DNA from: an uncultured Bacilli bacterium
GTDB lineage: Bacteria > Bacillota_I > Bacilli_A > RF39 > UBA660
Direction of reading: 5' to 3'
DNA: 59,410 bases
Assembly (NCBI GenBank): GCA_944358705.1
Contig: CALVRR010000010.1
Span: forward strand, 1 to 59,410
Shown: one piece after another, positions 33,795 to 43,377 of the stretch
Numbering within the stretch: position 1 is the stretch's first letter
Layout: each line of letters begins with the position of its first letter
The notes under the pieces: generated by a model
What the model was told of the DNA's origin: nothing
What the model saw: only the letters and a program-made list of their open reading frames with translations
Databases searched by the model: none
Translations under genes and position numbers: made by a program

Positions 33795-35648
33795 ATGACA
33801 AAAAAAGAGAAAAAAGAACTAGTAAAAATTATTATAACTATAATAATTCTATTATTAATTAGAGTATTACCAGTAATAGACATAGTAAAGTTAATATTAT
33901 ATATAGTTGCATACTTAAGTGTGGGATATCAAGTAGTATTAAAAGCAATAAAAAACATTTTCTCTGGACAAGTATTTGATGAAAATTTTTTAATGAGTAT
34001 TGCAACCATTGGTGCCTTTGGAACTGGTGAATATTTAGAAGCAGTTCTTGTGATGTTACTATATCAAATTGGAGAACTATTCCAATCCTATGCCGTAGGA
34101 AAATCTAGAAAATCCATTGCGGAATTAATGGATATTCGACCAGACTATGCTAATATTGATCAAGATGGACAAATAATCAAGGTGAATCCAGAAAAAATAA
34201 AAGTAGGAGATATCATAATTGTAAAACCAGGGGAAAAAATCCCTTTGGACGGAAAAATAGAAAAAGGAACATCTTTACTGGATACATCCGCTTTAACTGG
34301 AGAATCGTTACCGAAAAAAGTAGCCCCTGAAGATATGGTGCTAAGCGGTTGTATAAATAAAAGTGGAATTCTAACAATCCGAGTTACCAAAGAATTTGGT
34401 GAATCTACAGCTTCTAAAATCTTGGATTTGGTTGAAAATGCAAGTAGTAAAAAGGCAAAAGCCGAAAACTTTATTACAAAGTTTGCAAAATACTATACTC
34501 CTACAGTAGTGATATTAGCATTGTTAGTAGCTTTTATCCCTCCAATATTCATAGAAAACCTAACTTTATTAGAATGTGTGAAAAGAGCAATGACTTTCTT
34601 AGTTATATCTTGCCCATGTGCCCTTGTAATCTCTGTTCCTCTTGGATTCTTTGGTGGAATTGGAGGAGCTTCTCGACAAGGAATTTTAATAAAGGGAAGT
34701 AATTACCTAGAAATTTTAGCAAATACCAATACCATCGTATTTGATAAAACAGGAACATTAACGGAAGGAAAATTTCAAGTAACAAAAATAAAGGCAAAAG
34801 AAAAAGAAAGAATATTAGAAATAGCTGCTCTTGCCGAAACTTTTTCTTCCCATCCTATCGCAATCGCAATAAGAGAAAAAGTAGGAAAAGATTTTGATCA
34901 AAATAGAATAAAGAATGGAAAAGAAATTGCCGGAAAAGGAATCGCAGCCAAGGTAGATGGAAAGCAAATTTTAGTTGGAAATAACAAATTAATGGAAGAG
35001 TATAAAATATCATATCCAAGAGCAACAGAAATTGGAACGATAGTTTATGTAGCAGAAGAAAAAGAATGTTTAGGCTATATTGTTATTGCAGATAAAGTAA
35101 AAGAGAATGCAAGTAAAACACTAAAGGAATTAAAAGCAAGAAATCATATCCAAAACACCATTATGTTAACAGGAGATAAAAATGAAATTGCTAATAGTAT
35201 TGCTAATGAACTTGGAATAGACAAAGTATACTCGGAGTTATTACCCCAAGATAAAGTAGATAAGTTAGAAAGAATTCTAAAGGAACAAAAAGATGAGGAA
35301 AAAGTAGCGTTTGTCGGAGATGGAATGAATGACGCACCAGTATTAGCAAGAGCGGATATCGGAATTGCCATGGGAGCTTTAGGAAGTGATGCCGCAATTG
35401 AAGCAGCAGATGTAGTAATTATGGATGATGACATATCAAAAATAGGAGATGCTATTTATTTATCACAAAAAACAATCCAAATTGTAAAACAAAATATTTA
35501 TTTTGCGATTGGTATTAAAGTATTCTTCTTAATACTTGGAGCCCTAGGAATAGCAAGCATGATGGAAGCGGTATTTGCGGATGTAGGAGTATCGATGATT
35601 GCCATATTAAATTCTATGAGAGCTTTAAATATAAAAAGACCAAAATAG
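33795..35648 (+). CDS. P1B-type Zn2+/Cd2+-exporting ATPase
   Basis: The 617-residue pump removes divalent soft metals from the cell. It shows TGES (TGESLPKKV), the TM6 metal-binding CPC in ISCPCALVIS near residue 272, DKTGTLTEGK near 316, the HP motif SSHPIAIAI and GDGMNDAPVLARADIG, with the C-terminal Lys/Asp helix region ADVGVSMIAILNSMR found in ZntA/CadA. It starts directly with TM helices and has no HMA domain of its own; this is encoded separately upstream. A terminator begins within its stop codon. Confidence 0.93.
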   Translation: MTKKEKKELVKIIITIIILLLIRVLPVIDIVKLILYIVAYLSVGYQVVLKAIKNIFSGQVFDENFLMSIATIGAFGTGEYLEAVLVMLLYQIGELFQSYAVGKSRKSIAELMDIRPDYANIDQDGQIIKVNPEKIKVGDIIIVKPGEKIPLDGKIEKGTSLLDTSALTGESLPKKVAPEDMVLSGCINKSGILTIRVTKEFGESTASKILDLVENASSKKAKAENFITKFAKYYTPTVVILALLVAFIPPIFIENLTLLECVKRAMTFLVISCPCALVISVPLGFFGGIGGASRQGILIKGSNYLEILANTNTIVFDKTGTLTEGKFQVTKIKAKEKERILEIAALAETFSSHPIAIAIREKVGKDFDQNRIKNGKEIAGKGIAAKVDGKQILVGNNKLMEEYKISYPRATEIGTIVYVAEEKECLGYIVIADKVKENASKTLKELKARNHIQNTIMLTGDKNEIANSIANELGIDKVYSELLPQDKVDKLERILKEQKDEEKVAFVGDGMNDAPVLARADIGIAMGALGSDAAIEAADVVIMDDDISKIGDAIYLSQKTIQIVKQNIYFAIGIKVFFLILGALGIASMMEAVFADVGVSMIAILNSMRALNIKRPK

Positions 35649-35658
35649 GTCTTTTTCT
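35634..35658 (+). terminator. Terminator of the metal-export operon
   Basis: AAAAAGACC pairs with GGTCTTTTT around a six-base loop that includes the stop codon. Confidence 0.75.
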
Positions 35659-35707
35659 TGTGAAAAAAAAGAAAAATATATATAATAAAAAACTAAGGAG
35701 TGGTACA

Positions 35708-37039
35708 ATGAGAAGAAATGTAATTTCTGTGATTGATGGTGCCGCCGGTAGTTGTGGAAAAGCGAAAGTAATCGGCGAAATAGCAACGGATCCAGAGATA
35801 AAAATCACAGCATCAATTACCAATAGTATGCCAAACGCTGGACACACTTTTGTAGATAGCAAAGGAAATACAACAGTTTTTCATAACATACCAACAGCCA
35901 TAGTAAATAAAGATACAGAGTTATTTATAGGACCAGGATCCATAATCGATATGGATATGTTAAAAAAAGAGTATCAAGGTGCAGAAAAATATTTAAACGG
36001 AAGAAAAATATATGTCCATGAATTAGTACCACTAGTGGAAGAAAGACATAAAAAAGAAGAAAGAAAAACATTAAAAAGTGGTTCAACTTTTAAAGGAGGA
36101 GGCGTAGCCTCAGCAGAAAAATGTCAAAGAAAAAGGAACTTAGAATTTTTTAAAGGTTACAAAAATATGATTGTATGTCGAAACGATGAATTCTATGATA
36201 GATTGTACGAACAATTAGATAGAACCGACGGGTATGTTCTATTAGAAGGGGCACAAGGGTGTGATTTGGATTTGAACCATAGTGGAAATTATCCCAATAC
36301 TACCAGTAGAGATGTTAGTACAATGAGATTATTATCCGACAGTGCAATCCCACCAGAAAGACATTTGGAAACGATTATGGTTATTCGACCATTTCCAATT
36401 CGAATTAGTAATATTACGGAAACAGGAGAATATATAAATAGTGGAAATTACGGAACTAGTAGAGAACTTACTTGGAGTGAAATAAATCTAGGAGCAAAAT
36501 ATGAGTGCTATCCAACCATGGAAAATATAGAAGAATATCTAGGGGATGTAACATTAACGGAAGAAGAAAAAGAATATTTTTTAAATAGTTTATCAAATGA
36601 TGCTAAATTACAATTATTTGGTCCAAGGAAAATACCAAATAACTTAACCAAACTAGAGCAATTAGAACTAGAAAGATTATATTATAAAGAACAAGGAATA
36701 AGAAAATATAATAGTAAAATCGCAGGAGAAGTCATTGAAGATTTATCAGAATTAACAACAGTAACGAAAAAAGAAAGACGAATCTTCGAGTTAGACATAA
36801 AAAAGTTAAAGAATAATGTTCGATTTAACAAGCCTTATTGTCTATACCTAAATTTTTTTCAACACTTATCTAGTAGATATCAAGGAGTAACTGCCCAAAG
36901 ACAAGATATAAAGTTTAATAGATATATAGAAGAATATCTAAATTGGTTAGAAACAGAAACAAATACTCCCATTGCCACATTAGGAACAGGACCTAGAAAT
37001 AATCAAAAAATTAAAAGACAAGATATGATAAAAAGATAA
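35708..37039 (+). CDS. Adenylosuccinate synthetase-family protein, PurZ-like
   Basis: ATG 35708 has AAGGAG at ideal spacing; 443 residues. PurA joins IMP and Asp; phage PurZ joins dGMP and Asp for the 2-aminoadenine (Z) genome. The nucleotide loop reads DGAAGSCGKAKV, so the catalytic Asp of PurA (GDEGKGK) is replaced by Ser15, the change that marks PurZ. The His of PNAGHTFVD is kept. LLEGAQGCDLDLNHSG, YPNTTSRDVSTMRLLSDSAIP, IRPFPIRISN, RELTWSEI and TTVTKKERRIFELD follow the PurZ/archaeal PurA-like pattern. No phage genes surround it, so it may be a cellular PurZ relative of unknown substrate or an altered PurA paralogue. Confidence 0.75.
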   Translation: MRRNVISVIDGAAGSCGKAKVIGEIATDPEIKITASITNSMPNAGHTFVDSKGNTTVFHNIPTAIVNKDTELFIGPGSIIDMDMLKKEYQGAEKYLNGRKIYVHELVPLVEERHKKEERKTLKSGSTFKGGGVASAEKCQRKRNLEFFKGYKNMIVCRNDEFYDRLYEQLDRTDGYVLLEGAQGCDLDLNHSGNYPNTTSRDVSTMRLLSDSAIPPERHLETIMVIRPFPIRISNITETGEYINSGNYGTSRELTWSEINLGAKYECYPTMENIEEYLGDVTLTEEEKEYFLNSLSNDAKLQLFGPRKIPNNLTKLEQLELERLYYKEQGIRKYNSKIAGEVIEDLSELTTVTKKERRIFELDIKKLKNNVRFNKPYCLYLNFFQHLSSRYQGVTAQRQDIKFNRYIEEYLNWLETETNTPIATLGTGPRNNQKIKRQDMIKR

Positions 37040-37618
37040 TTAATGTTTTCGTAAAAAAATGTTAGAAAGAAATCTTGGATAAATACGAAAGAAATTGATA
37101 AGAATACTTTCAATCCATAAATCAGTAAGAATATCTTCACGACTTGAAAAAAATTCATAACGAAGTAAAAATCTTTGCCTAAAACCAAAGCATTTAAGTA
37201 AAGGAAGATCTTTAGGACTTAACGTCCTATTTTTTTCTTTGACAGAAAAACAATAAAACATTTTACATGTAAAATTACTCGTTATACATCCTCTAGGACT
37301 AGAGTATTTGCATAATCGACAACAACCATTCTTATATTTTCCTTTTCTTCTTTGCACAACACACTGTTCCTGTTGAAAATCACATAGATTTTTTTTACTG
37401 TAAAAAGAGTCTACCTGTTTACATAAAGTATCGTAAATATATACAATTCTTTGTTTTTTGTTTTTTATATTTAAAGCCTTGACAATAGGATCAATAGGAA
37501 GACAACTTCCTTGATTAGAAAAAGAAATAAAGCGACAGAGAAAGGAACGATAGAAAAACAATCGACGTTCTAGTTTTTTTAAATCCCTCATAGATTGTAT
37601 GGAAATTACTATTTGCAT
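37040..37618 (-). CDS. Cys-rich protein of unknown function
   Basis: ATG 37618 is preferred because AGGTGAG lies five bases before it. The ~192-residue basic protein has a central cluster of cysteines (EQCVVQ, NGCCRLCKYSSPRGC, TCKMFYC) that could bind zinc or an Fe-S cluster, flanked by helical, Arg/Phe-rich ends. I do not recognise the family. It is convergent with the PurZ-like gene (adjacent stop codons) and divergent from the helicase gene. Confidence 0.55.
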   Translation of the reverse strand: MQIVISIQSMRDLKKLERRLFFYRSFLCRFISFSNQGSCLPIDPIVKALNIKNKKQRIVYIYDTLCKQVDSFYSKKNLCDFQQEQCVVQRRKGKYKNGCCRLCKYSSPRGCITSNFTCKMFYCFSVKEKNRTLSPKDLPLLKCFGFRQRFLLRYEFFSSREDILTDLWIESILINFFRIYPRFLSNIFLRKH

Positions 37619-37729
37619 ATTACTCACCTAAATTAATTATAAAAAAAGAAAATCTCTCTGTAAATAAGTGAAAGATAGAAAAAATATAGGGACTTTCGCC
37701 AAAATAAGAATTTGCACATCCAAACAATA

Positions 37730-39307
37730 ATGATTATGATAAGAAATATGCAAATTGGAAAATATATATTAGATAAACAACAAGAAGAGATTGTAAGAAA
37801 TGAAGACAACTATCTTTTAGTAACGGCAGGAGCGGGAAGCGGAAAAACATTAACTATCTTAGGAAAAATCTCTTACTTGGTAAAAGAAAAAAAGATATCG
37901 GAAAATGAAATCTTATGTATCTCATTTACAAAATCCTCAGCCGAATCTTTAAAGCAAAAAATAAAACAAGAACTAATATTAGAAGTACCAACATATACTT
38001 TTCATAAATTATCTTTAGAAATAATAAAAGAAGAATATAAAAATTATGAAATAGCAAGCGATTCTTTATTAGAAAATATAGTAAATGAATTTTTTGAAAT
38101 AGACATTTATCATAATCCATATTTATTAATGATAATATGTAAATATTTTAAAGAAAAAACAAAGAAGAAAGAACTTGCTTATCAGAAAATCATGGAAACG
38201 AAAAAAAACGAGATTTTTAAATTAAAACAACTATCGATAACTTTCATTAAATTAATGAAATGTAATAATTATAATTTAAAAGATTTTCTTCTATTTTTAT
38301 CAAAAATAAAAAAATCCTTAAATTATGTTAGATATAAAAAAGAAAAGACTATTTTAACATTAATCTTAAACATCTATCTAAAGTATGAAAATTATTTAAA
38401 AGAAAACAAAGAAATAGATTTTGACGATATGTTATTAACAGCAATAAAAAAAGTAAAAGAAGTAGGAATGAAAAAACAGTTGAAATACATAATTATTGAT
38501 GAATATCAAGATACTTCATACATTCGTTTTCAATTAATAAAAGAAATAATAAAAAAAACAAATGCCAAATTAATGGTTGTAGGAGATGATTTTCAATCCA
38601 TTTATAAATTTACTGGTTGTGATATATCGCTATTTTTAAATTTTAAAAATTATTTTGAAGATGCTAAAATTATGAAAATAGAAAAGACATATAGAAATAG
38701 TAATGAACTAATACAAATTGCCGGGGCATTTATAATGAAAAATAAAAAGCAAATAAAAAAGAAACTATATTCAGAAAAGCACTTAACACGTCCCATAAAA
38801 ATTTTAAAATATAAGAATATAAGAAAAATATTTTTAGAAATCATAAAAGAGCTTGCGAAAAAGAAAGAACAAAAAATCTTAATATTAGGAAGAAATAATA
38901 AAGACATTAATTTATTATTAAATGATGATATTCAAAAGACAAATCAAGATAAAATTAAAATAAAAGAATATGAATATTTGGATATTACTTACATGACTGT
39001 GCATAAATCCAAAGGATTAGAATGTGATAATGTAATTTTAATAAATCTAGACAATAAAATAACAGGGTTTCCTAGTCAATTACCAGAGGAAAAACTAACA
39101 AGATTAGTCACAAGAACGAAGGATACTTATCCATATAGTGAAGAAAGAAGATTGTTTTATGTCGCATTAACTAGAACAAAAAATTATGTGTATTTGTTAG
39201 TTCCTAAAAAAAGCCCCTCTATATTTATAGAAGAGCTAGAAAATATAATGAATTATTTAGAAAAGGAAAATAATTTTTTTAAATCCTTAGGGGTATTCAA
39301 TAAATAG
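37730..39307 (+). CDS. Compact UvrD/PcrA-type SF1 DNA helicase
   Basis: The protein (about 525 residues; the start may be ATG 37730, 37736 or 37748, since no clear ribosome site decides) has all SF1A motifs: Walker A TAGAGSGKTLT near residue 31, LCISFTKSSAESLK, IIDEYQDTS, GDDFQSIYKFTGCD, KTYRNS, MTVHKSKGLECDNVI and RRLFYVALTRTK. It is about 200 residues shorter than PcrA, so the 1B/2B subdomains are reduced. Its last 55 bases overlap the convergent HAD gene. Confidence 0.85.
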   Translation: MIMIRNMQIGKYILDKQQEEIVRNEDNYLLVTAGAGSGKTLTILGKISYLVKEKKISENEILCISFTKSSAESLKQKIKQELILEVPTYTFHKLSLEIIKEEYKNYEIASDSLLENIVNEFFEIDIYHNPYLLMIICKYFKEKTKKKELAYQKIMETKKNEIFKLKQLSITFIKLMKCNNYNLKDFLLFLSKIKKSLNYVRYKKEKTILTLILNIYLKYENYLKENKEIDFDDMLLTAIKKVKEVGMKKQLKYIIIDEYQDTSYIRFQLIKEIIKKTNAKLMVVGDDFQSIYKFTGCDISLFLNFKNYFEDAKIMKIEKTYRNSNELIQIAGAFIMKNKKQIKKKLYSEKHLTRPIKILKYKNIRKIFLEIIKELAKKKEQKILILGRNNKDINLLLNDDIQKTNQDKIKIKEYEYLDITYMTVHKSKGLECDNVILINLDNKITGFPSQLPEEKLTRLVTRTKDTYPYSEERRLFYVALTRTKNYVYLLVPKKSPSIFIEELENIMNYLEKENNFFKSLGVFNK

Positions 39308-39879
39308 TCATAAGTAATCGTATCATCATGATTATCCCAGGCAGCATAAGCAAACGAAACTCCTGCTGAGGCTGCTGCTAGCATATCACTTTTGCTATCT
39401 CCAACATAAATAGTTTCACTAGGATTTAATTTGTTGTTTTCTAAAATAGTTAAAATAGATTCAGGGTTTGGTTTTGGATGAACAACTTGATCAGAAGTGA
39501 CAACACTATCAAAAATAGGTAACAATTCCATAAGATCAGTTATTTCTTCCAATTCTTCTCTAGTTCTAGAAGTAGCAATACCTAAAAAGAATTGTTCTTT
39601 AGACAAAAAATTAAGAACCTCTGGAATATCAGAAAACATGGTAACTGGATTTTCTTCCAATAGTTTTCCCCAATAATGATTAATTCTTTTTAAAGTGTCA
39701 CTATCGGTAATTTTAAGGGATTGAAAGAATTCATCCGTAGTAAGTATGGTTAACTGATCCATAACGCTATCTTCATACTCTCTTCCGGTAGCGAGGAAAA
39801 TAGCTTCCTTTAAAGTCGAAAGTTCGGGAGTATAACTATCCACTAATGTACGATCAACATCAAAAATAATATTTTTCAT
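39253..39879 (-). CDS. HAD-family phosphatase (phosphoglycolate-phosphatase-like)
   Basis: ATG 39879 follows TTGGAGAAA. The ~208-residue enzyme has HAD motif I FDVDRTLVD (Asp-x-Asp-x-Thr), a helical cap, motif II IATSRT, and motifs III/IV PKPNPESI and YVGDSKSDMLAAASAG. It probably hydrolyses a small phosphorylated metabolite. It lies just downstream of the PASTA gene, and its 3' end overlaps the helicase gene on the other strand. Confidence 0.88.
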   Translation of the reverse strand: MKNIIFDVDRTLVDSYTPELSTLKEAIFLATGREYEDSVMDQLTILTTDEFFQSLKITDSDTLKRINHYWGKLLEENPVTMFSDIPEVLNFLSKEQFFLGIATSRTREELEEITDLMELLPIFDSVVTSDQVVHPKPNPESILTILENNKLNPSETIYVGDSKSDMLAAASAGVSFAYAAWDNHDDTITYDYLLNTPKDLKKLFSFSK

Positions 39880-39899
39880 AAATTTCTCCAATCGGTAGT

Positions 39900-40706
39900 T
39901 TATTTTTCTTCTATAATTTCATTATTATTTTCTTCTTCCTCCGAAGAAGAATCATCCTCCGGCACCGAAGAGTCAGAAGATGAATCCTCGTCACCAGAAA
40001 TAGAAATCGTTAAAGTGATACTTTCTGTATTATTAATTTCTTTTCCAGAACGTATACTCTGTTTTAATACGATATTTTCCTCTTCCTCCGATTCCTCATA
40101 AACAACTTGATAAGAGATACCAACTTGATTTAGTGTATGAATGGCCTCTTCTAAAGTTAACCCTAAAACATCAGGAACAATAACACGAGTATCCAAAACA
40201 CCAACGGTTAAAGTAATAACAGCATTTTCATGTGTTTTGCTACCAGCACGTTTACTTTGTTTAAGAACGATACCAACTTCTTCTTCATCGGTAGTTAATT
40301 CTTCTTTCTGCTGAAAACTTAATTTTGCCTCTTTCAAAATAGCAGTAGCTTCTTCATAAGAATAGCCAACAACATTAGGAACTTCAATATTATTTTCTTG
40401 ATAATAATGATAAGCAAATACTCCAACGACACCAGCCAAAGCAATCACAATAAGAAGTAACACAAAAACCAAAAACTTTGAAAAGAAACTAGATTTTTGT
40501 TTTTCCTTTGGAGCTTTTACCTTTTGTACTTTTGTTTTATATTTTGTTTTCGTTTTATTTTTTACCTTCTTCTGCTTTTTTACTTTATCTCTTTTTTTAT
40601 GATCATTTTCTTCTTCTTCTTCTGCTTCAAAAAAAGAGGTAGCACATTTTTTACAGTAAAGAGAATCTTCATCATTTTCCGTATGACAAACAGGGCATAT
40701 TTTCAA
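39900..40706 (-). CDS. Zinc-ribbon membrane protein with two extracellular PASTA domains
   Basis: The 268-residue protein begins with a zinc ribbon (CPVCHTENDEDSLYCKKC), has a Lys-rich linker and one TM helix (FLVFVLLLIVIALAGVVGVFAY, near 80-101). Two PASTA repeats follow (VPNVVGYSYEEATAILK and VPDVLGLTLEEAIHTLN), then an acidic Ser/Glu tail. PASTA domains bind peptidoglycan fragments or lipid II. There is no kinase domain, so it may sense the wall and signal through the cytosolic zinc ribbon. Confidence 0.85.
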   Translation of the reverse strand: MKICPVCHTENDEDSLYCKKCATSFFEAEEEEENDHKKRDKVKKQKKVKNKTKTKYKTKVQKVKAPKEKQKSSFFSKFLVFVLLLIVIALAGVVGVFAYHYYQENNIEVPNVVGYSYEEATAILKEAKLSFQQKEELTTDEEEVGIVLKQSKRAGSKTHENAVITLTVGVLDTRVIVPDVLGLTLEEAIHTLNQVGISYQVVYEESEEEENIVLKQSIRSGKEINNTESITLTISISGDEDSSSDSSVPEDDSSSEEEENNNEIIEEK

Positions 40707-40812
40707 TTTCCATCACCTCATAGTTTATTATATCGCAATGAAACTTATCTTTCAAATAATAAAAAGTATGTTAAAATAGAAATAAATAACGAAACCTAGA
40801 AGAGGGATAAAT

Positions 40813-43131
40813 ATGGAAAAGAAAAAAAGACTAACCGAAGCGGAAAAAGTGGCTCTACAAGAATATTTAAAACTAGGACACCCAGAACTAATAAAATATC
40901 TACCATGTTTTTATGCAAACGAAGAAACCAGTTTCGCAGGCAATACAGCGGTTAGATTATTAAGAAATCTATCTTATCAACTAGAAGAAGCGGATGAAAA
41001 TATACAAGAACAATTATATTTAATTTTAGATAAAATAATGGATGGCCTTGCTACAATAAGATATAAAAAAGATAAAACAACTTTTCGCTTTACCAGTATA
41101 GATCAAATTAACCAAGAATTATTAAAAATGTTTTCAATAGCAGATAAAAAGGATGAATTTGAAAACTTTGCCACTCTTTTAAATTATAAAATAAACAGTC
41201 CAAAATTTTATGATGAGTGTTTGCAAAAAACAAAGGAACTGTTTGAATACTATAGAAAAGAGAAAAACCTTCCTAGAGAACTTACTACCAATTTTTATAA
41301 TCAGATACTAAATAAACAAAGAGATGTTTACATAAAACAAGAAAAAAGTAAGATGATAGATTCTCTAAAAAGAAAAATACCATACACCAAAAAGAAGGAA
41401 GAAAGCCGAATAAGGGGAGCGAAATTGAAAAAAATAGATCAGATTCTAGAAAAGGAAGAATTTGAAAAACTAGGAACGAGTAAAGAAGAGTTAATGAGTT
41501 TAGTAAAAGATTATAAGGAATATTTAAACTCTTTAAAGAAGTTAAAAAAAGAACATATAGTAATTAACCAAACAGAACTAGATAAGATAAATTTATTATT
41601 TATTCAAGGAAAACTAACAGAAGAAACTTTAAGTAGTATTTTGCCTAATGTTTCCAGGGAGATACTTACAATTGTACTAGATAAATATACCCAGATAAAA
41701 TCAAGGTTTTTAGATAACGTATCGGTAACGAAAAAAGACTTAAGGTCTTTGGATTTAGGGTATAACTATAATAATTATCAGATTGGAAATCAAAATAAAA
41801 TAGATGAAAATATAATAAAAATAATAGATACTATTACGGAAGAAGAAGCACAAGATATTTTATACGAAGGACCAGTACCACAAGTACTAAAATATATGTT
41901 ATCTCTGGTTGGATATTTTGAGGATTTTGATATTCCAGAAATGATAGGGATATTAAGAAATTATCCAAGAGTATTAAAACAAATGAAAAAAGAAGGATTA
42001 ATCCAAACTAGTCCAATAGGTGAACCTCGGTCGGCCATTATGAATCGTGCTTTAAAAGAAGCAATTCCTCAATTTGCAAATTTCTTAACAATAATGAAAG
42101 CTTACGATAGCATAGACGATATTGGTGCAAGTATTTTAGGAAAAGATTTATTAGAAAAATTAGAAGAATCCGATAGAACAACTAGTAAAAATCCTGCAGA
42201 GTATCTTAATGTATATCAATGGATGCTAAAACGTGAATACACAACGGTTCCACCAATCGAAGGAGAATTTCTAGACTGCTATTACGAAACAGCAAGGGAT
42301 TCTGATGTAGACAGACTATTAATTGGAAAAATTTATAATATGTGTTGCATAGGCCCAGGAGGAGGGGGAGAAGAAGCCTTTCTCTCTTCCTTAACTGGTC
42401 ATAATGCAGATGTCATAATGATAAAGAAAAAAGAAACAGACCAAGTAGTAGCCAGAAGCTTATGTTTTAGAGCTGGCAATTATGTGGTGCTGGCTCCAAT
42501 TTATAGTGAAAGAGGATTCGCTATAGATTTTTATGATCCAGGATTCCTATCTGTAGTAGCAACGAAAATGTTAAAAAAATCACAAGAAAATAACGATACC
42601 TTAAAATATGTATTTATAAGCCCAGAAGGATGGTTAGTCGATGACTATTATGAAATAGTAGAAGATACTTACTTAGTTGATCCATTTCCTCATGCGGATT
42701 TAAAAGATTTGGCTTATTTAATAGGAAATACCACAGGTTCGAAAGAAGTAGAAATTGATTCTACAGTAGAAATGCCAGTCACATATCCTACAAAAAGAGA
42801 AAAAATAAAGGATAAATCACAAATAACAACCGAAGAAATAACCAGAATAAAAGCACTAGATATCTATTTAACAGAAGCAGGGGAAGAAAAAGAAACAAAA
42901 GCCAGAAACTTTGAAGAAGTAAATATAGAAAAATATGATGAACTATATAAAGGACAAGACTGGTATATAGCAATGACTAATGGACAAATAATAGAAGAAA
43001 TTAGACTACCAATACATCAATTAGCCCAGGAACATGAAATACATCAATTAAAAAATGAGTTGGTAAAAATACAAATGTTAACAGAAGATTTAAATATAGA
43101 CAGGGGAAGTAGTAAGGGAGGAACCAAATGA
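40813..43131 (+). CDS. Large protein of unknown function, first gene of a four-gene operon
   Basis: This 772-residue, mostly helical, charged protein has no TM segment. Residues ~500-640 contain CCIGPGGGGEEAFL and HNADVIMIKKKETDQVVARS, a strand-rich patch followed by YVFISPEGWLVDDYYE, which could be a small ligand-binding or acyltransferase-like domain. I do not recognise a family. Its stop overlaps the next start (ATGA), so at least this pair is translationally coupled. A GAGGG site precedes the ATG. Confidence 0.6.
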   Translation: MEKKKRLTEAEKVALQEYLKLGHPELIKYLPCFYANEETSFAGNTAVRLLRNLSYQLEEADENIQEQLYLILDKIMDGLATIRYKKDKTTFRFTSIDQINQELLKMFSIADKKDEFENFATLLNYKINSPKFYDECLQKTKELFEYYRKEKNLPRELTTNFYNQILNKQRDVYIKQEKSKMIDSLKRKIPYTKKKEESRIRGAKLKKIDQILEKEEFEKLGTSKEELMSLVKDYKEYLNSLKKLKKEHIVINQTELDKINLLFIQGKLTEETLSSILPNVSREILTIVLDKYTQIKSRFLDNVSVTKKDLRSLDLGYNYNNYQIGNQNKIDENIIKIIDTITEEEAQDILYEGPVPQVLKYMLSLVGYFEDFDIPEMIGILRNYPRVLKQMKKEGLIQTSPIGEPRSAIMNRALKEAIPQFANFLTIMKAYDSIDDIGASILGKDLLEKLEESDRTTSKNPAEYLNVYQWMLKREYTTVPPIEGEFLDCYYETARDSDVDRLLIGKIYNMCCIGPGGGGEEAFLSSLTGHNADVIMIKKKETDQVVARSLCFRAGNYVVLAPIYSERGFAIDFYDPGFLSVVATKMLKKSQENNDTLKYVFISPEGWLVDDYYEIVEDTYLVDPFPHADLKDLAYLIGNTTGSKEVEIDSTVEMPVTYPTKREKIKDKSQITTEEITRIKALDIYLTEAGEEKETKARNFEEVNIEKYDELYKGQDWYIAMTNGQIIEEIRLPIHQLAQEHEIHQLKNELVKIQMLTEDLNIDRGSSKGGTK

Positions 43132-43364
43132 AAAAAATAGGAGAAATTAGAAATTTTAATGGTAGATTTGGAGTAATTATGACCAATCAAGAAGAATTTG
43201 ATTTCCATATTTCAGATATAAGTGCAAGCGAACAAAGCCAAAAACTAGAAAGCGGGATGAACGTAGAATTTAGAGCGGAATATCGACCACCTCAAATAAA
43301 ACGTGCGAAAAACATAAAAATATTAAAAAAGAAAGTACCTAGTGAAAAAACATTTGTGAACTAA
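43128..43364 (+). CDS. Cold-shock-domain-like small protein
   Basis: The 78 residues fit an OB/cold-shock fold: GEIRNFNGRFGVIMTN, FDFHISDI, LESGMNVEFRAEY, and a final KRAKNIKIL strand. The RNP1-like segment keeps GRFGVI, while RNP2 is FDFHISDI instead of VFVHFSAI. It may bind RNA or single-stranded DNA. It overlaps the gene before by four bases. Confidence 0.65.
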   Translation: MKKIGEIRNFNGRFGVIMTNQEEFDFHISDISASEQSQKLESGMNVEFRAEYRPPQIKRAKNIKILKKKVPSEKTFVN

Positions 43365-43377
43365 GAAAGGCACAAAA

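Noticed and set aside
35708-37039. Prophage origin for the PurZ-like gene
   Set aside because: Neighbours on both sides are metal export and helicase genes; no phage structural or replication genes are in the window.
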